Shown here: piece by piece, positions 24,430 through 32,226 of the stretch
Position numbering within the stretch: position 1 is the first letter of the stretch
Layout: every line of letters begins with the position of its first letter
Source: an uncultured Mycobacteriaceae bacterium
GTDB taxonomy: Bacteria; Actinomycetota; Actinomycetes; Mycobacteriales; Mycobacteriaceae
NCBI GenBank assembly: GCA_902826815.1
Contig: CADEGF010000028.1
Location: 1 to 64,000, forward strand
Direction of reading: 5' to 3'
Length of the DNA stretch: 64,000 bases
Position numbers and translations under genes: made by a program
Notes under the pieces: model-generated
The model's database searches: none
What the model was told of the DNA's origin: nothing
The model's input: the letters and a program-made list of their open reading frames with translations, nothing else

Positions 24430-24633
24430 GTGGCGCTCTACCTGCTGCCGCGGCGTCATCCGGTGCTTGTGGCACGCCAACTCGCCAGCATCGGCGAGAT
24501 TGCCGCTGGCCGACTGACTTTCGGGCTTCTCGCACGCCATGAATGTCTGGTGCGGGTTCGGAACCAGGCGCACGACCACAAGGCCGCGGTCAGCGCTGTT
24601 GCCAAGGTCCGGGCACTACTGACGGCAGGCTGA
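24430..24633 (+). pseudogene. Remnant of a luciferase-like flavin oxidoreductase
   Basis: The first 32 codons (LPRRHPVLVARQLASIGEIAAGRLTFG) match the highly conserved early part of LLM-class F420/flavin-dependent oxidoreductases, but the frame then leaves the family and stops after 67 codons. There is no full-length family member around it. I take it as a fragment; the rest of the frame is unrecognised. Confidence 0.45.
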
Positions 24634-24664
24634 CTGCGCTATTATCTGCGTATGAATGCGGATA
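24618..24664 (+). promoter_or_regulatory. Putative leaderless kmtR promoter with overlapping inverted repeat
   Basis: ACTGAC (24618-24623), 16 bases, TATTAT (24640-24645), then the ATG at 24652, six bases after the -10. No Shine-Dalgarno is visible, so a leaderless mRNA is likely. TATCTGCG (24643-24650) and TGCGGATA (24657-24664) form an imperfect inverted repeat across the -10 and start codon. It fits YATCTG-N10-CRGATR, as do the sites before cbiM and sod. Confidence 0.5.
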
Positions 24665-25032
24665 GTGGCGAACGCGCGCGGCTGCCTGATGACCAGGTGA
24701 CGCTTGTCGTCGAGATCTTCCGCATGCTGGCCGATGCCACTCGTGTGCACGTGCTGTGGCTGCTGGCCGATCGCGAGCTGTCCGTCAACGAGCTCGCCGA
24801 AGAGATCGGAAAACCCGCGCCGTCGGTGTCGCAGCACCTGGCGAAGCTGCGGATGGCGCGTCTGGTCCGCACCCGCAGGGCGGGCACGACGATCTACTAC
24901 AGCCTGGAGAACGACCACGTCCGACGGCTGGTCGTCGATGCCGTCTTCAACGCCGAGCACGCGGGCCCAGGGGTGCCGCGTCATCACCGTGACTCCCGCG
25001 ACCTGCACATCGTGGAGCAGGACAGTTCGTGA
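24652..25032 (+). CDS. kmtR: KmtR-like nickel/cobalt-sensing ArsR repressor
   Basis: ArsR/SmtB-family sensor of 126 residues, strongly resembling KmtR (Rv0827c) as I remember it (ADATRVHVLWLLADRELSVNELAEEIGKP; VVDAVFNAEHAGPGVPRHH). His89, Glu102, His103, His111 and His112 correspond, shifted by one, to the KmtR residues His88, Glu101, His102, His110 and His111 reported to bind Ni/Co. In M. tuberculosis, metal binding releases KmtR from DNA and derepresses itself and a CDF exporter. Here it heads an operon with a His-rich peptide and precedes a Ni/Co importer, so the circuit may differ. Confidence 0.82.
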   Translation: MNADSGERARLPDDQVTLVVEIFRMLADATRVHVLWLLADRELSVNELAEEIGKPAPSVSQHLAKLRMARLVRTRRAGTTIYYSLENDHVRRLVVDAVFNAEHAGPGVPRHHRDSRDLHIVEQDSS

Positions 25033-25053
25033 ATCAACGAGAGAGGGATCGAT

Positions 25054-25257
25054 ATGACCGAACAGCACAGCCACGACGAGGCTCATGTGCACGAACACAG
25101 CCATGGTGGCGACACCCACTCCCACGCGCATAGCGCCCATGACCACGAGCACGTCCAGCACGAGCACTCGCACTCGCACGACGGCGGGGCCGAGCACACG
25201 CATGAGCACGTGCACCAGTCAGGGCTCGAGACGGAGCACGCGCACGCCCATTCGTAG
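25054..25257 (+). CDS. Histidine-rich metal-binding peptide
   Basis: A 67-residue protein with 23 histidines, mostly in HxH or HS/HE/HD pairs, the rest largely acidic or small; no hydrophobic core, so it is probably disordered until metal binds. It starts 21 bases after the kmtR stop behind GAGAGGGA, clearly in the same transcription unit. By analogy with Helicobacter Hpn and the His-rich tails of HypB or SlyD it could store or buffer Ni(II) or Co(II). A small gene of this composition would often be missed by annotation. Confidence 0.75.
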   Translation: MTEQHSHDEAHVHEHSHGGDTHSHAHSAHDHEHVQHEHSHSHDGGAEHTHEHVHQSGLETEHAHAHS

Positions 25258-25272
25258 GGTTAACAACCTCTC

Positions 25273-25294
25273 CATCTGAACAGCTAGACAGATG
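25273..25294. promoter_or_regulatory. 22-bp operator upstream of cbiM
   Basis: CATCTG-AACAGCTAGA-CAGATG, perfect 6-base arms with ten bases between. It matches the site before sod at 20 of 22 positions when that one is read on the minus strand, and its left half contains TGAACA, the usual ArsR/SmtB half-site. It overlaps a possible -35 (TAGACA, 25285-25290), paired after 16 bases with CATAAC (25307-25312). Confidence 0.7.
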
Positions 25295-25364
25295 AGAAGG
25301 TCGCGGCATAACCTGAGCTGTGCCCGGCACCGAGTTCTCCGCCTCCACTGTCAGCTTCTCCGCG

Positions 25365-26051
25365 ATGCACATGAGCGACGGCATCGTCAACGCCCCGACT
25401 TCTCTGGGCTTCGGCGTGCTCGCCATCGTCGCCCTGGCGGTCTGCGCGTGGCGCGCCCGCTCTGAGCTCGACGAGAGAACCGTCCCGTTGGCAGGCCTTG
25501 TCGCCGCATTCATCTTCGCGGTCCAGATGGTCAACTTTCCGATCCTGCCCGGCGTCAGCGGACACCTGCTGGGTGGCGCGTTGGCCGCGATCCTGGTCGG
25601 CCCGTTCACCGGCGCCCTGTGCGTGGCGATCGTGCTTGTCGTGCAGTCCCTGCTGTTCGCCGACGGCGGTGTGACGGCACTGGGCACGAACATCACGAAC
25701 ATGGCCCTCATCGGCGTCGCCGCGGGCTACTCGACAGCGGTGCTTCTCTATGCGGTCGCCCGACGTCGCCGCGGCGACGTGCCGGTAGCCGGACTCGGCG
25801 TCATCGCATTCATCGCGGCGGTGGTGGGAACAGTCTGCGCATCAATGGGATTCGTCATCGAGTACGCGCTCGGCGGGGCGGCGACGACGTCGCTGGGCAC
25901 AGTGGCGAGCTATATGCTCGGCACACACGTTCTGATCGGAATCGGTGAGGGTGTGATCACTGCGCTCACTGTCATGGCCGTGGCCAGGGCCCGGCCAGAT
26001 CTCGTCTATCTGTTACGGAGTTCACGCGTCGACGCGGAGGTGTCGGTATGA
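25365..26051 (+). CDS. cbiM: ECF-type Ni/Co transporter substrate-binding membrane protein
   Basis: Integral membrane S-component of an energy-coupling-factor Ni(II)/Co(II) importer, 228 residues, six or seven hydrophobic segments. I chose ATG 25365 because the protein then begins MHMSDGI: in CbiM/NikM the free N-terminus and His2 coordinate the metal, so the N-terminal extension from GTG 25320 would disable it. The conserved GHLLGGALAA follows at about 65, and GTNITNMALIG later. It overlaps the next gene by ATGA. In M. tuberculosis this location holds the unrelated NiCoT permease nicT. No cobalamin riboswitch is visible upstream. Confidence 0.87.
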   Translation: MHMSDGIVNAPTSLGFGVLAIVALAVCAWRARSELDERTVPLAGLVAAFIFAVQMVNFPILPGVSGHLLGGALAAILVGPFTGALCVAIVLVVQSLLFADGGVTALGTNITNMALIGVAAGYSTAVLLYAVARRRRGDVPVAGLGVIAFIAAVVGTVCASMGFVIEYALGGAATTSLGTVASYMLGTHVLIGIGEGVITALTVMAVARARPDLVYLLRSSRVDAEVSV

Positions 26052-26413
26052 CTGCCACTTCGTCGCAGCATCGCTGGCTGTTCTGGATCGGCTTCGCAGT
26101 CGTCACCTTGATCGTCGCGGGCGGCGTCTCCTACCTCGCGAGCCCCAGTCCGGACGGACTCGACTCGGTGACCCTGAAGGGTTGTCAAGTCGTCGATGTC
26201 AACGGAACGGAAGAACTACAGGGCAGCTGCATCGCGCAGCACGCCGACAACCACGCGATGTCCGGCTCGCCGCTCGCTGACTACGCGATCGGCGGCAAGG
26301 ACGGCACGGGTGGATTGGCAGGCATCGTCGGCGTTTTGGCGACCGTCGCGCTCGCAGGCGGTGCGTTCTGGCTGATCTCGCGGTCGAAGTCCAAATCGAC
26401 CGTTGGTGACTGA
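26048..26413 (+). CDS. PDGLE-domain accessory subunit of the Ni/Co ECF transporter
   Basis: A 121-residue protein with two membrane segments (about 10-30 and 90-110) and an external loop that starts with SPDGLDSV, the PDGLE-domain signature. It fills the place of CbiN/NikN between the S component and CbiQ and is thought to assist metal loading. Two cysteines in the loop (GCQVV, GSCIAQH) could form a disulphide. ATGA overlap with cbiM. Confidence 0.8.
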   Translation: MTATSSQHRWLFWIGFAVVTLIVAGGVSYLASPSPDGLDSVTLKGCQVVDVNGTEELQGSCIAQHADNHAMSGSPLADYAIGGKDGTGGLAGIVGVLATVALAGGAFWLISRSKSKSTVGD

Positions 26414-26415
26414 CC

Positions 26416-27189
26416 GTGGGTGCCGGTCACGCGCATCCGCTGTACCGTGACGGCGACTCACCGCTGCATCGCGCGCCCGCCGAGGTCAAGATCGTCTGCC
26501 TGGTCGTCTTCGTTCTCGCGGTCGTCGCGACGCCCCGTGATTTGTTCTGGCCCTTCGCGGTGTACGCCGCGATCATCCTGCTCGTCTGGCGAATCGCGCA
26601 GATTCCGCTGCGCTGGATTCTGCCGCGGATGCTGATCGAGGCTCCGTTTCTGATACTCGCTGTGCTGCTGCCGTTCTCGGAGGGGGGCGAGCGCGTACAG
26701 TTCGCCGGCATGCACCTTTCGGTAGCGGGGCTTTATGCGGCGTGGGGGATCGTCATCAAGGGCACGCTCGGTGTGGCGGCTTCGCTGACGGTGGCCGCCA
26801 CCACGTCGGCCAGGGAGCTCCCACTTGGGCTGAGCAGATTGGGTGTTCCTGCCGTGATCACGTCCATGCTGGTGCTGATGATCCGCTACATCGATGTGCT
26901 CACCGCGGAAGCGAGTCGCATGCGGATGGCCAGGATATCGCGCGGAGACTCACCGCGTGCAATCCATCAGGCCGGAGCGATCGCGAAAAGTGTTGGTGCG
27001 CTGTTCCTTCGGTCCTACGAGCGAGGCGAACGGGTGTACGTGGCGATGCTGTCCCGTGGCTTCGACGGCAGCGTGCCGGACCTCGCGATGGGCACAGATG
27101 GTCGCGCCGGAGCGCGGCAGTGGTCGGTGGCGATGCTGCCTGCGATCGCGGCGGTGACGGTCGCCGCGTCGGCCTGGATGATGCGATGA
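26416..27189 (+). CDS. cbiQ: ECF transporter transmembrane (T) component
   Basis: Membrane coupling subunit of 257 residues with about five or six hydrophobic segments. The two cytoplasmic coupling motifs are visible: the helix RYIDVLTAEASRMRMARISRG at about 155-175 and RSYERGERVYVAMLSRGF at about 197-214, which grip the ATPases. GTG start two bases after the previous stop; ATGA overlap with the ATPase gene. Confidence 0.88.
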   Translation: MGAGHAHPLYRDGDSPLHRAPAEVKIVCLVVFVLAVVATPRDLFWPFAVYAAIILLVWRIAQIPLRWILPRMLIEAPFLILAVLLPFSEGGERVQFAGMHLSVAGLYAAWGIVIKGTLGVAASLTVAATTSARELPLGLSRLGVPAVITSMLVLMIRYIDVLTAEASRMRMARISRGDSPRAIHQAGAIAKSVGALFLRSYERGERVYVAMLSRGFDGSVPDLAMGTDGRAGARQWSVAMLPAIAAVTVAASAWMMR

Positions 27190-27926
27190 AAACGCCGAAC
27201 GCAATCGACATCGAGGGTCTGCGACATGTCTATCCCGACGGACATGTCGCTCTCGCAGGCCTTGACCTGACGATCTCAGCGGGGGAGCGGGTGGCGGTGC
27301 TCGGCCCAAACGGTGCAGGCAAGACCACCCTGATGCTGCATCTCAACGGCGTGTTGTCGGCCACCTCGGGATCGGTCAAGATCAGCGGAATATCGGTGAA
27401 CCGCAAGACTCTTCGCGATATCAGGCCGCGCGTCGGCCTGGTTTTCCAGGATCCCGACGATCAGTTGTTCATGCCCACCGTGGCGCAGGACATCGCATTC
27501 GGCCCCGCGAACTTCGGCCTGAGGGGTGACGCGCTGGCCGAACGCGTGCGCAGGGCACTGGAAACCGTGTCGTTGACCGATCAGGCAGACCGCAGCCCCG
27601 CGCACCTCTCGGCCGGCCAGCGGCGCAGGGCAGCGCTCGCCACGGTGCTCGCGTGTGAGCCCGAGGTCCTTGTGCTCGACGAGCCGTCTGCCAACCTCGA
27701 TCCGTTGGCCCGGCGCGAGCTCGCCGAGACCTTGAGGGGCCTGGATGCCACCATGCTGATCGTCACCCACGACCTGCCGTACGCGGCGCAACTGTGTGAC
27801 CGAGCGGTTGTGATGGCCGAAGGCGTCGTCGTCGCCGACGGCCCGATCAACGAGATCCTCAACGACGCACCGCTGCTCGAGGCCAACCGACTTGAACTGC
27901 CTTGGGGTTTCGTCGCACCACGCTAG
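27186..27926 (+). CDS. cbiO: ECF transporter ATPase component
   Basis: ABC ATPase of 246 residues powering the Ni/Co importer. Walker [10 protein letters not shown] at about 39, Q-loop [10 protein letters not shown], signature HLSAGQRRR, Walker [11 protein letters not shown]-loop NLDP and switch histidine VTHDLP are all intact. The start at 27186 overlaps cbiQ as ATGA; the longer open frame from 26742 is noise. The stop TAG (27924-27926) and the TAG of the convergent sod gene share one CTAG palindrome. Confidence 0.9.
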   Translation: MKTPNAIDIEGLRHVYPDGHVALAGLDLTISAGERVAVLGPNGAGKTTLMLHLNGVLSATSGSVKISGISVNRKTLRDIRPRVGLVFQDPDDQLFMPTVAQDIAFGPANFGLRGDALAERVRRALETVSLTDQADRSPAHLSAGQRRRAALATVLACEPEVLVLDEPSANLDPLARRELAETLRGLDATMLIVTHDLPYAAQLCDRAVVMAEGVVVADGPINEILNDAPLLEANRLELPWGFVAPR

Positions 27927-28543
27927 AAGATCAGGCCCTGTGCCTTGCCGGTCGCAGCGTTGAACCGATCCTGCACGTCGACCCAGTTCACAACGTTCCA
28001 GAAGGCCTTGACGTAGTCGGCCTTCACATTCTTGTACTGCAAGTAGTAGGCGTGTTCCCACATGTCGACCTGGAGCAGCGGGATGATGCCGAGGGGCACG
28101 TTGGCCTGCTGGTCGTACAGCTGGAACGTGAGCAGACGCTGACCCATCGTGTCGTAGCCGAGTACGGCCCAGCCCGACCCCTGCAGTCCGTTCGCGGCGG
28201 CGGTGAACTGCGCCCGGAACTTGTCGAACGATCCGAACTGGTCGTCGATTGCGGCGGCCAGTTCTCCGGTCGGCTTGTCACCGCCGTTGGGGGACAGGTT
28301 CTTCCACCAGATCGAGTGGTTGACGTGACCGCCGAGGTGGAATGCCAGGTTCTTCTCGTTGAGGAAGATCGCGCCGTGGTCGCCGTTGGCGCGTGCCTCT
28401 TCCAGCTTGGCGATCGCGTCGTTGAGACCCTTCACGTACGTGGCGTGGTGCTTGCCGTGGTGGATCTCGTTGATCTGGCCGGATATGTGCGGTTCCAGCG
28501 CGCCGTAATCGTAGTCCAGGTCAGGCAGGGTGTACTCGGCCAT
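27923..28543 (-). CDS. sodA: Fe/Mn superoxide dismutase
   Basis: Converts superoxide to oxygen and hydrogen peroxide; 206 residues, the usual mycobacterial length. The four metal ligands are in [10 protein letters not shown] (about residue 28), [13 protein letters not shown] (about 76), and DMWEHAYY (Asp and His, about 160). No signal peptide, as in other mycobacterial SodA. ATG 28543 has GAGG upstream; the longer frame to 28597 would run into the operator. Metal choice (Fe or Mn) cannot be decided by eye. Its promoter carries nearly the same 22-bp operator as the Ni/Co importer, unexpected for a housekeeping SOD. Confidence 0.92.
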   Translation of the reverse strand: MAEYTLPDLDYDYGALEPHISGQINEIHHGKHHATYVKGLNDAIAKLEEARANGDHGAIFLNEKNLAFHLGGHVNHSIWWKNLSPNGGDKPTGELAAAIDDQFGSFDKFRAQFTAAANGLQGSGWAVLGYDTMGQRLLTFQLYDQQANVPLGIIPLLQVDMWEHAYYLQYKNVKADYVKAFWNVVNWVDVQDRFNAATGKAQGLIF

Positions 28544-28594
28544 GAAGTTCCTCTCTGATCTTCCATTCGCGGTCTCTCTTCTGCAGCCTACAGA

Positions 28595-28616
28595 CATCTG
28601 TCCAACTGTTCAGATG
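28595..28616. promoter_or_regulatory. 22-bp operator upstream of the superoxide dismutase gene
   Basis: On the minus strand it reads CATCTG-AACAGTTGGA-CAGATG, differing from the cbiM site at only two of 22 positions; one further base on each side also pairs. It lies 52-73 bases upstream of the sod start codon. The core TGAACAGTTGGACA is close to the ArsR/SmtB consensus TGAACA-N2-TGTTCA. Confidence 0.7.
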
Positions 28617-28726
28617 TTGTGATAGCGTGAAATTGCGGGTTGGCCGCGCTCCGGGTCGATGCAGCAATCGGTTTCCGACTCCAGATGAGGCGGTAGCGGC
28701 GATGTGGCCGACCCGCGCCAAAAGCG

Positions 28727-29554
28727 CTACAGCCCCGCCTGTTCCAGCGCTTCGTCGAATACTTCCATCGCGTCTTTCGCGCTCTTACCCTCGCCGAGTG
28801 CCGCGGTGTAGACCGAATACAGTTCTGCGCCAACCCGAGCGAACTGTGTGTCCCAGTCGGCGGAATGACGCCGCCAGTAGCCCATCACGTCGAGTTGGTC
28901 CATCTCCCAGCGCAGTTCGCGGCGCAGGTACTTGCGCACAAGCCGTGCCTCGCTCGCCTCGCCTGCGAACCAGCAGTAGCCGGCGCTGTCGGCTCGGGCG
29001 TATGCCGCGACCCGCGCTGCAAGCGCACCGTTGGCCGTGCCGAACAGGGGGACCGTCTGCACATCCGGCCGATTCGGGAGGTAGCCGAGATCAGCCTGGT
29101 CGACCACCTCGACGATGGCGATGGTCGGAATCCGCGGTGCTTCCTCGATGATGCGGGCCAGCGCAGGCAAGCCCGCCATATCGGCGACGAGCAACTGCCA
29201 GACCGTCGTCCCCGGCGGCCGATACCACGAATTCGCATGGGCCAGAATGACCTTGTCACCGTCTGATACGTGGCTCGCCCAGCCGGTTCCGATGCCGTCT
29301 CCGTGCATGAGGATGTCGACGGTGATGCGTCCTTTGCGGCGATCGTCGTGTCGAACGGTGTAGGTCCGGCCCGGTGCGGCGTGACTTCCACCGAAGTAGA
29401 TCCCGACGGCGGTGTCGGCGCCATGCGGCAGATTCAACCGCGTCGTATCGGGCACGTCGAGCACCACTCGCGTGAAATGTGGGCTGACAGAACCGGACTC
29501 GACGACCGAGCCGACAGCATGATCGGGGATCAATGGCGGCGGGCGGGCGGCCAC
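28727..29554 (-). CDS. Siderophore-interacting FAD-dependent reductase (ViuB/SIP family)
   Basis: Cytoplasmic flavoprotein of 275 residues that reduces ferric siderophores. The FAD-binding motif RTYTVR is at about residue 64, followed by the pyrophosphate-binding HGDGIGTGWAS stretch, and the NAD(P)H-binding half ends with the conserved WFAGEAS...RKYLR and GYWR. It overlaps the end of mtr by 25 bases, so the two are likely cotranscribed. No IdeR box is apparent in the window near it. Confidence 0.83.
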   Translation of the reverse strand: MAARPPPLIPDHAVGSVVESGSVSPHFTRVVLDVPDTTRLNLPHGADTAVGIYFGGSHAAPGRTYTVRHDDRRKGRITVDILMHGDGIGTGWASHVSDGDKVILAHANSWYRPPGTTVWQLLVADMAGLPALARIIEEAPRIPTIAIVEVVDQADLGYLPNRPDVQTVPLFGTANGALAARVAAYARADSAGYCWFAGEASEARLVRKYLRRELRWEMDQLDVMGYWRRHSADWDTQFARVGAELYSVYTAALGEGKSAKDAMEVFDEALEQAGL

Positions 29555-30942
29555 GGCGGCTCACCGCACAGCGCGAGCAGTGCGTTCTCGATGACTTCCG
29601 GCAGGGCGGGATGGATCCAGTACTGGCCGCGGGCCATATCCTGGGCGCCCAGCCCGAAGCTCATCGCCTGAATGACCGGTTGGATCAACGACGACGCCTG
29701 ATGGCCCATGATGTGTGCGCCCAAGATCAACCCCGAGTCGTCGTCGACGATGATCTTGGCGATGCCTGTCGTGTCCTCCATCGCCCAGCCGTAGGCGACG
29801 TCGCCGAAGTCCTGCACCTTCGATCTGACATTAAAGCCCTTTGCGCGGGCCTGGTTTTCGGTGAGTCCCACCATCGCGATCTGCGGATCGGTGAAGACCG
29901 CGGAAGGCACATACCGGTGATCGGTCGCCTTGAGGGACTGTGTGTCGTCCCAGTCCAGCAACAGGTTCTCCCGGACCGTGCGGGACTCGTGATTGGCCAC
30001 GTGCTTGAGTTGGTAGTCCGAGCTCACATCGCCCAGTGCGTAGATTCCGCGGGCAGTGGTGCGTTGGTACTCGTCGACGACGATGCTGCCGTCGCGGACA
30101 TCGACGCCCGCCTGTTCCGCATTCAGCAGATCTGCGTTCGGAATCCGGCCTGTCGCAACGAGAATGGTGTCGCCTTGCAGTGTCGCGCCGTTGTCCATCG
30201 TCAGCCTGATTCCGTCGGCGTCCTGACTGGCACCTGTGACGTTGCAGTGGTTGTGGATCTCCCACTTCTTCGACGCGATGTCGGTGAACCGCTCGCAGAG
30301 CGTGTCGTCGCACTGGCGCAGCAGCGTTCCGCCGCGGATGACGAGAGAGACCCGGCTGCCCAGCGCCGAGAACACGTGGGCGAATTCGGCGGCGATGAAC
30401 CCGCCGCCGACGATGACGAGGTGCTTGGGGAGTTCGCCGATCCGCATGATGTTGTCGCTGGTGTAGTACTCGACACCGCATTCCCTGATCGCGTCGGGCA
30501 CATTCGCGCGGGCACCTGCGGCAATGACGACCTGATCGGCGGTGAACTCGTCACCGGCCTCGGTGCGCAGCGTATGGCGACCGTCGGGCTGCGGCCTGCC
30601 GAATCGGGTGTGGGTGTCGTAAACGGTGACGTGCGGTGACGAGCGGCGGTAGTTCTCGCCGCCCATCGCTATCGGGTCGATGCGGCCGAACACTCGCGAG
30701 ACGATGTCGTTCCAACGGACGTTGTCGAGCGTCGCGTCGACACCGAAGCGCGCTGCATCCCTGATGGTTTGGGCCACCTCGGCCGCGTAGACGAACATCT
30801 TGGTCGGGATGCAGCCGACGTTGAGGCACGTCCCGCCGAATGTGCCCTGTTCGCATATCGCAACGCGCTTGTCGGCATACCGGTCGTCGAGGATCGAGTT
30901 TCCCGAGCCGGTGCCGATGATCGCGAGGTCGAAATGTTCCAT
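29530..30942 (-). CDS. mtr: Mycothione reductase
   Basis: NADPH-dependent flavoenzyme of about 470 residues that reduces the disulphide of mycothiol, the actinobacterial thiol buffer. FAD loop GTGSGN, redox-active disulphide GGTCLNVGCIPTK at about 35-47, NADPH loop VGGGFIAAEF, second FAD motif ALGDVS and the C-terminal HPALPEVIENAL interface with the catalytic histidine. The ATG at 30942 gives MEHFDLAIIG as in M. tuberculosis Mtr; an ATG at 30951 would add three residues and overlap the upstream stop as ATGA, so it cannot be excluded. Confidence 0.93.
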   Translation of the reverse strand: MEHFDLAIIGTGSGNSILDDRYADKRVAICEQGTFGGTCLNVGCIPTKMFVYAAEVAQTIRDAARFGVDATLDNVRWNDIVSRVFGRIDPIAMGGENYRRSSPHVTVYDTHTRFGRPQPDGRHTLRTEAGDEFTADQVVIAAGARANVPDAIRECGVEYYTSDNIMRIGELPKHLVIVGGGFIAAEFAHVFSALGSRVSLVIRGGTLLRQCDDTLCERFTDIASKKWEIHNHCNVTGASQDADGIRLTMDNGATLQGDTILVATGRIPNADLLNAEQAGVDVRDGSIVVDEYQRTTARGIYALGDVSSDYQLKHVANHESRTVRENLLLDWDDTQSLKATDHRYVPSAVFTDPQIAMVGLTENQARAKGFNVRSKVQDFGDVAYGWAMEDTTGIAKIIVDDDSGLILGAHIMGHQASSLIQPVIQAMSFGLGAQDMARGQYWIHPALPEVIENALLALCGEPPWPPARRH

Positions 30943-30947
30943 TCGGG

Positions 30948-31964
30948 TCATCCTTGTTCGGATTGTGCTGCGGTGCCTGCCGATTGTGACCATTCGGCAT
31001 ACCAGTCCAGCCAGTGGGCTAATTCGCGGAACGCTGCGGCGCGGGGCTCGGCCAGCGACAGGAACACGTCATGCTTGGCGTCGACGATCGGCACGATGGT
31101 GGTCCGGTTGCCGATGCAGCCGGCCCACCGCGCGATCTGTTTGACATCGAGTACCGCGTCGCCGCGCTGAATGATCTCGGGGTCGGGTACCTCGCGCACG
31201 CTGTGATCCGAGCGCAGGATCAGGTTCGGTACGCCGACGTCGAGACCGCGGTGCAGGCGGGCTTGACCGCGCCGGATCGCGTTGATCCAGCCGAACGTCA
31301 CAGGAAAGCCGCCGACCGGCTTCCAGTTCAGGTCGTAGTCGAACTCGCCGTGGTAGTCGCGGTGCAACGAGGTGCCGTAACCGCCCTCGGTCGGCGGCCG
31401 GGCCACCAGCTTCTTGCGGAAGCGCGATATCGCACCGATCGCCGCGGTGCCGACGGTGCGCAGGACCGCGGGTCCCTGGAGGTCCAGCCATGGGCTGTTC
31501 AGCACCAGGCCGTTGACGTTCCTTGCGGCGGTGGGGCCGCGGCGCCGCATCCGGTCCAGCCACAGCGACACGATGAGGCCGCCCGCGGAATGGCCGTACA
31601 TCAGCACCTTCGCCCCGCCGGTGGAGGCGACGATGATGTCGAGCGCGCGTTCCAGCTCGGCGTCGTAGCGCGATAGGTCGGTGGTGAAATGCGGTGTCTG
31701 GCCCTCTCGCCAGGACCGGCCGCACTTGTGCAGGTCGAGTGCGTAGAAGGCGAAGCCGCGGTCGATGAAGGCGTCGGCGACCTCGGTGTGGAAGAAGTAG
31801 TCGGTGAACCCGTGCACCAGTAACACGGCGTGCTTGGCGGGTCGGTCCCGCTCGCCGGTGCGAACCAGAGTGCTCACCAGGGCGCCTTCGCCGTCCGGAT
31901 CGAATCCAAGGGCAAGGGTTTGCTGCCAGTAGCCGGGTAGAACATCGGGCTCCCAGGCGCTCAC
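30948..31964 (-). CDS. Alpha/beta hydrolase, lysophospholipase-like
   Basis: Predicted serine hydrolase of about 338 residues, counterpart of Rv2854. LVHGFTDYFFH forms the oxyanion site, YGHSAGG at about 142 is the nucleophile elbow, and the acid/histidine come from LILRSDHS and DAKHDVFLS. GTG 31964 is preceded by AAGGTGG five bases upstream; the frame is open for another 100 codons but that part crosses repeat-rich DNA and has no domain. Cytoplasmic; the natural lipid substrate is not known. Confidence 0.8.
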   Translation of the reverse strand: MSAWEPDVLPGYWQQTLALGFDPDGEGALVSTLVRTGERDRPAKHAVLLVHGFTDYFFHTEVADAFIDRGFAFYALDLHKCGRSWREGQTPHFTTDLSRYDAELERALDIIVASTGGAKVLMYGHSAGGLIVSLWLDRMRRRGPTAARNVNGLVLNSPWLDLQGPAVLRTVGTAAIGAISRFRKKLVARPPTEGGYGTSLHRDYHGEFDYDLNWKPVGGFPVTFGWINAIRRGQARLHRGLDVGVPNLILRSDHSVREVPDPEIIQRGDAVLDVKQIARWAGCIGNRTTIVPIVDAKHDVFLSLAEPRAAAFRELAHWLDWYAEWSQSAGTAAQSEQG

Positions 31965-32073
31965 GTCAGCCACCTTAACCGCGGGCAGGTGGGCCGGTCG
32001 GCGCCCACGCCCGCGGGATAACCTGGGAATCGTGTTCGCCACGGTGTTGCCTCTATGACTTCCGAAGGCGAGC

Positions 32074-32156
32074 GCGAGTGAGGATCGCAGCGAAGCACCC
32101 GAAGACGATCGCGAGTGAGGATCGCAGCGAGGCACGAGCGAGGACCGGAGCGAGCG
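32074..32156. repeat. Direct repeats in the lysophospholipase-gnat intergenic region
   Basis: The 20-mer GCGAGTGAGGATCGCAGCGA occurs exactly at 32074-32093 and 32111-32130, 37 bases apart, and a diverged third copy (GCGAGGACCGGAGCGAGCG) follows from about 32138. Such GAGGAnCGnAGCGA units are, from memory, common between mycobacterial genes. They lie between two divergent genes; no promoter is obvious within them. Confidence 0.7.
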
Positions 32157-32226
32157 GGCGTCGAGGCAACAACAGAGGACCGGTGGGCCCACGCCCGCAG
32201 GGCAGGGGACGAGTGGGAGGCGAGCA

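Noticed and set aside
25054-25257. His-rich frame as a chance low-complexity frame
   Set aside because: Rejected as chance because it has a good ribosome site, follows kmtR by 21 bases and keeps an HxH pattern; kept as a gene.
25258-25364. Cobalamin riboswitch upstream of cbiM
   Set aside because: The gap is only about 107 bases and lacks any B12-box-like sequence; it holds an operator palindrome instead.
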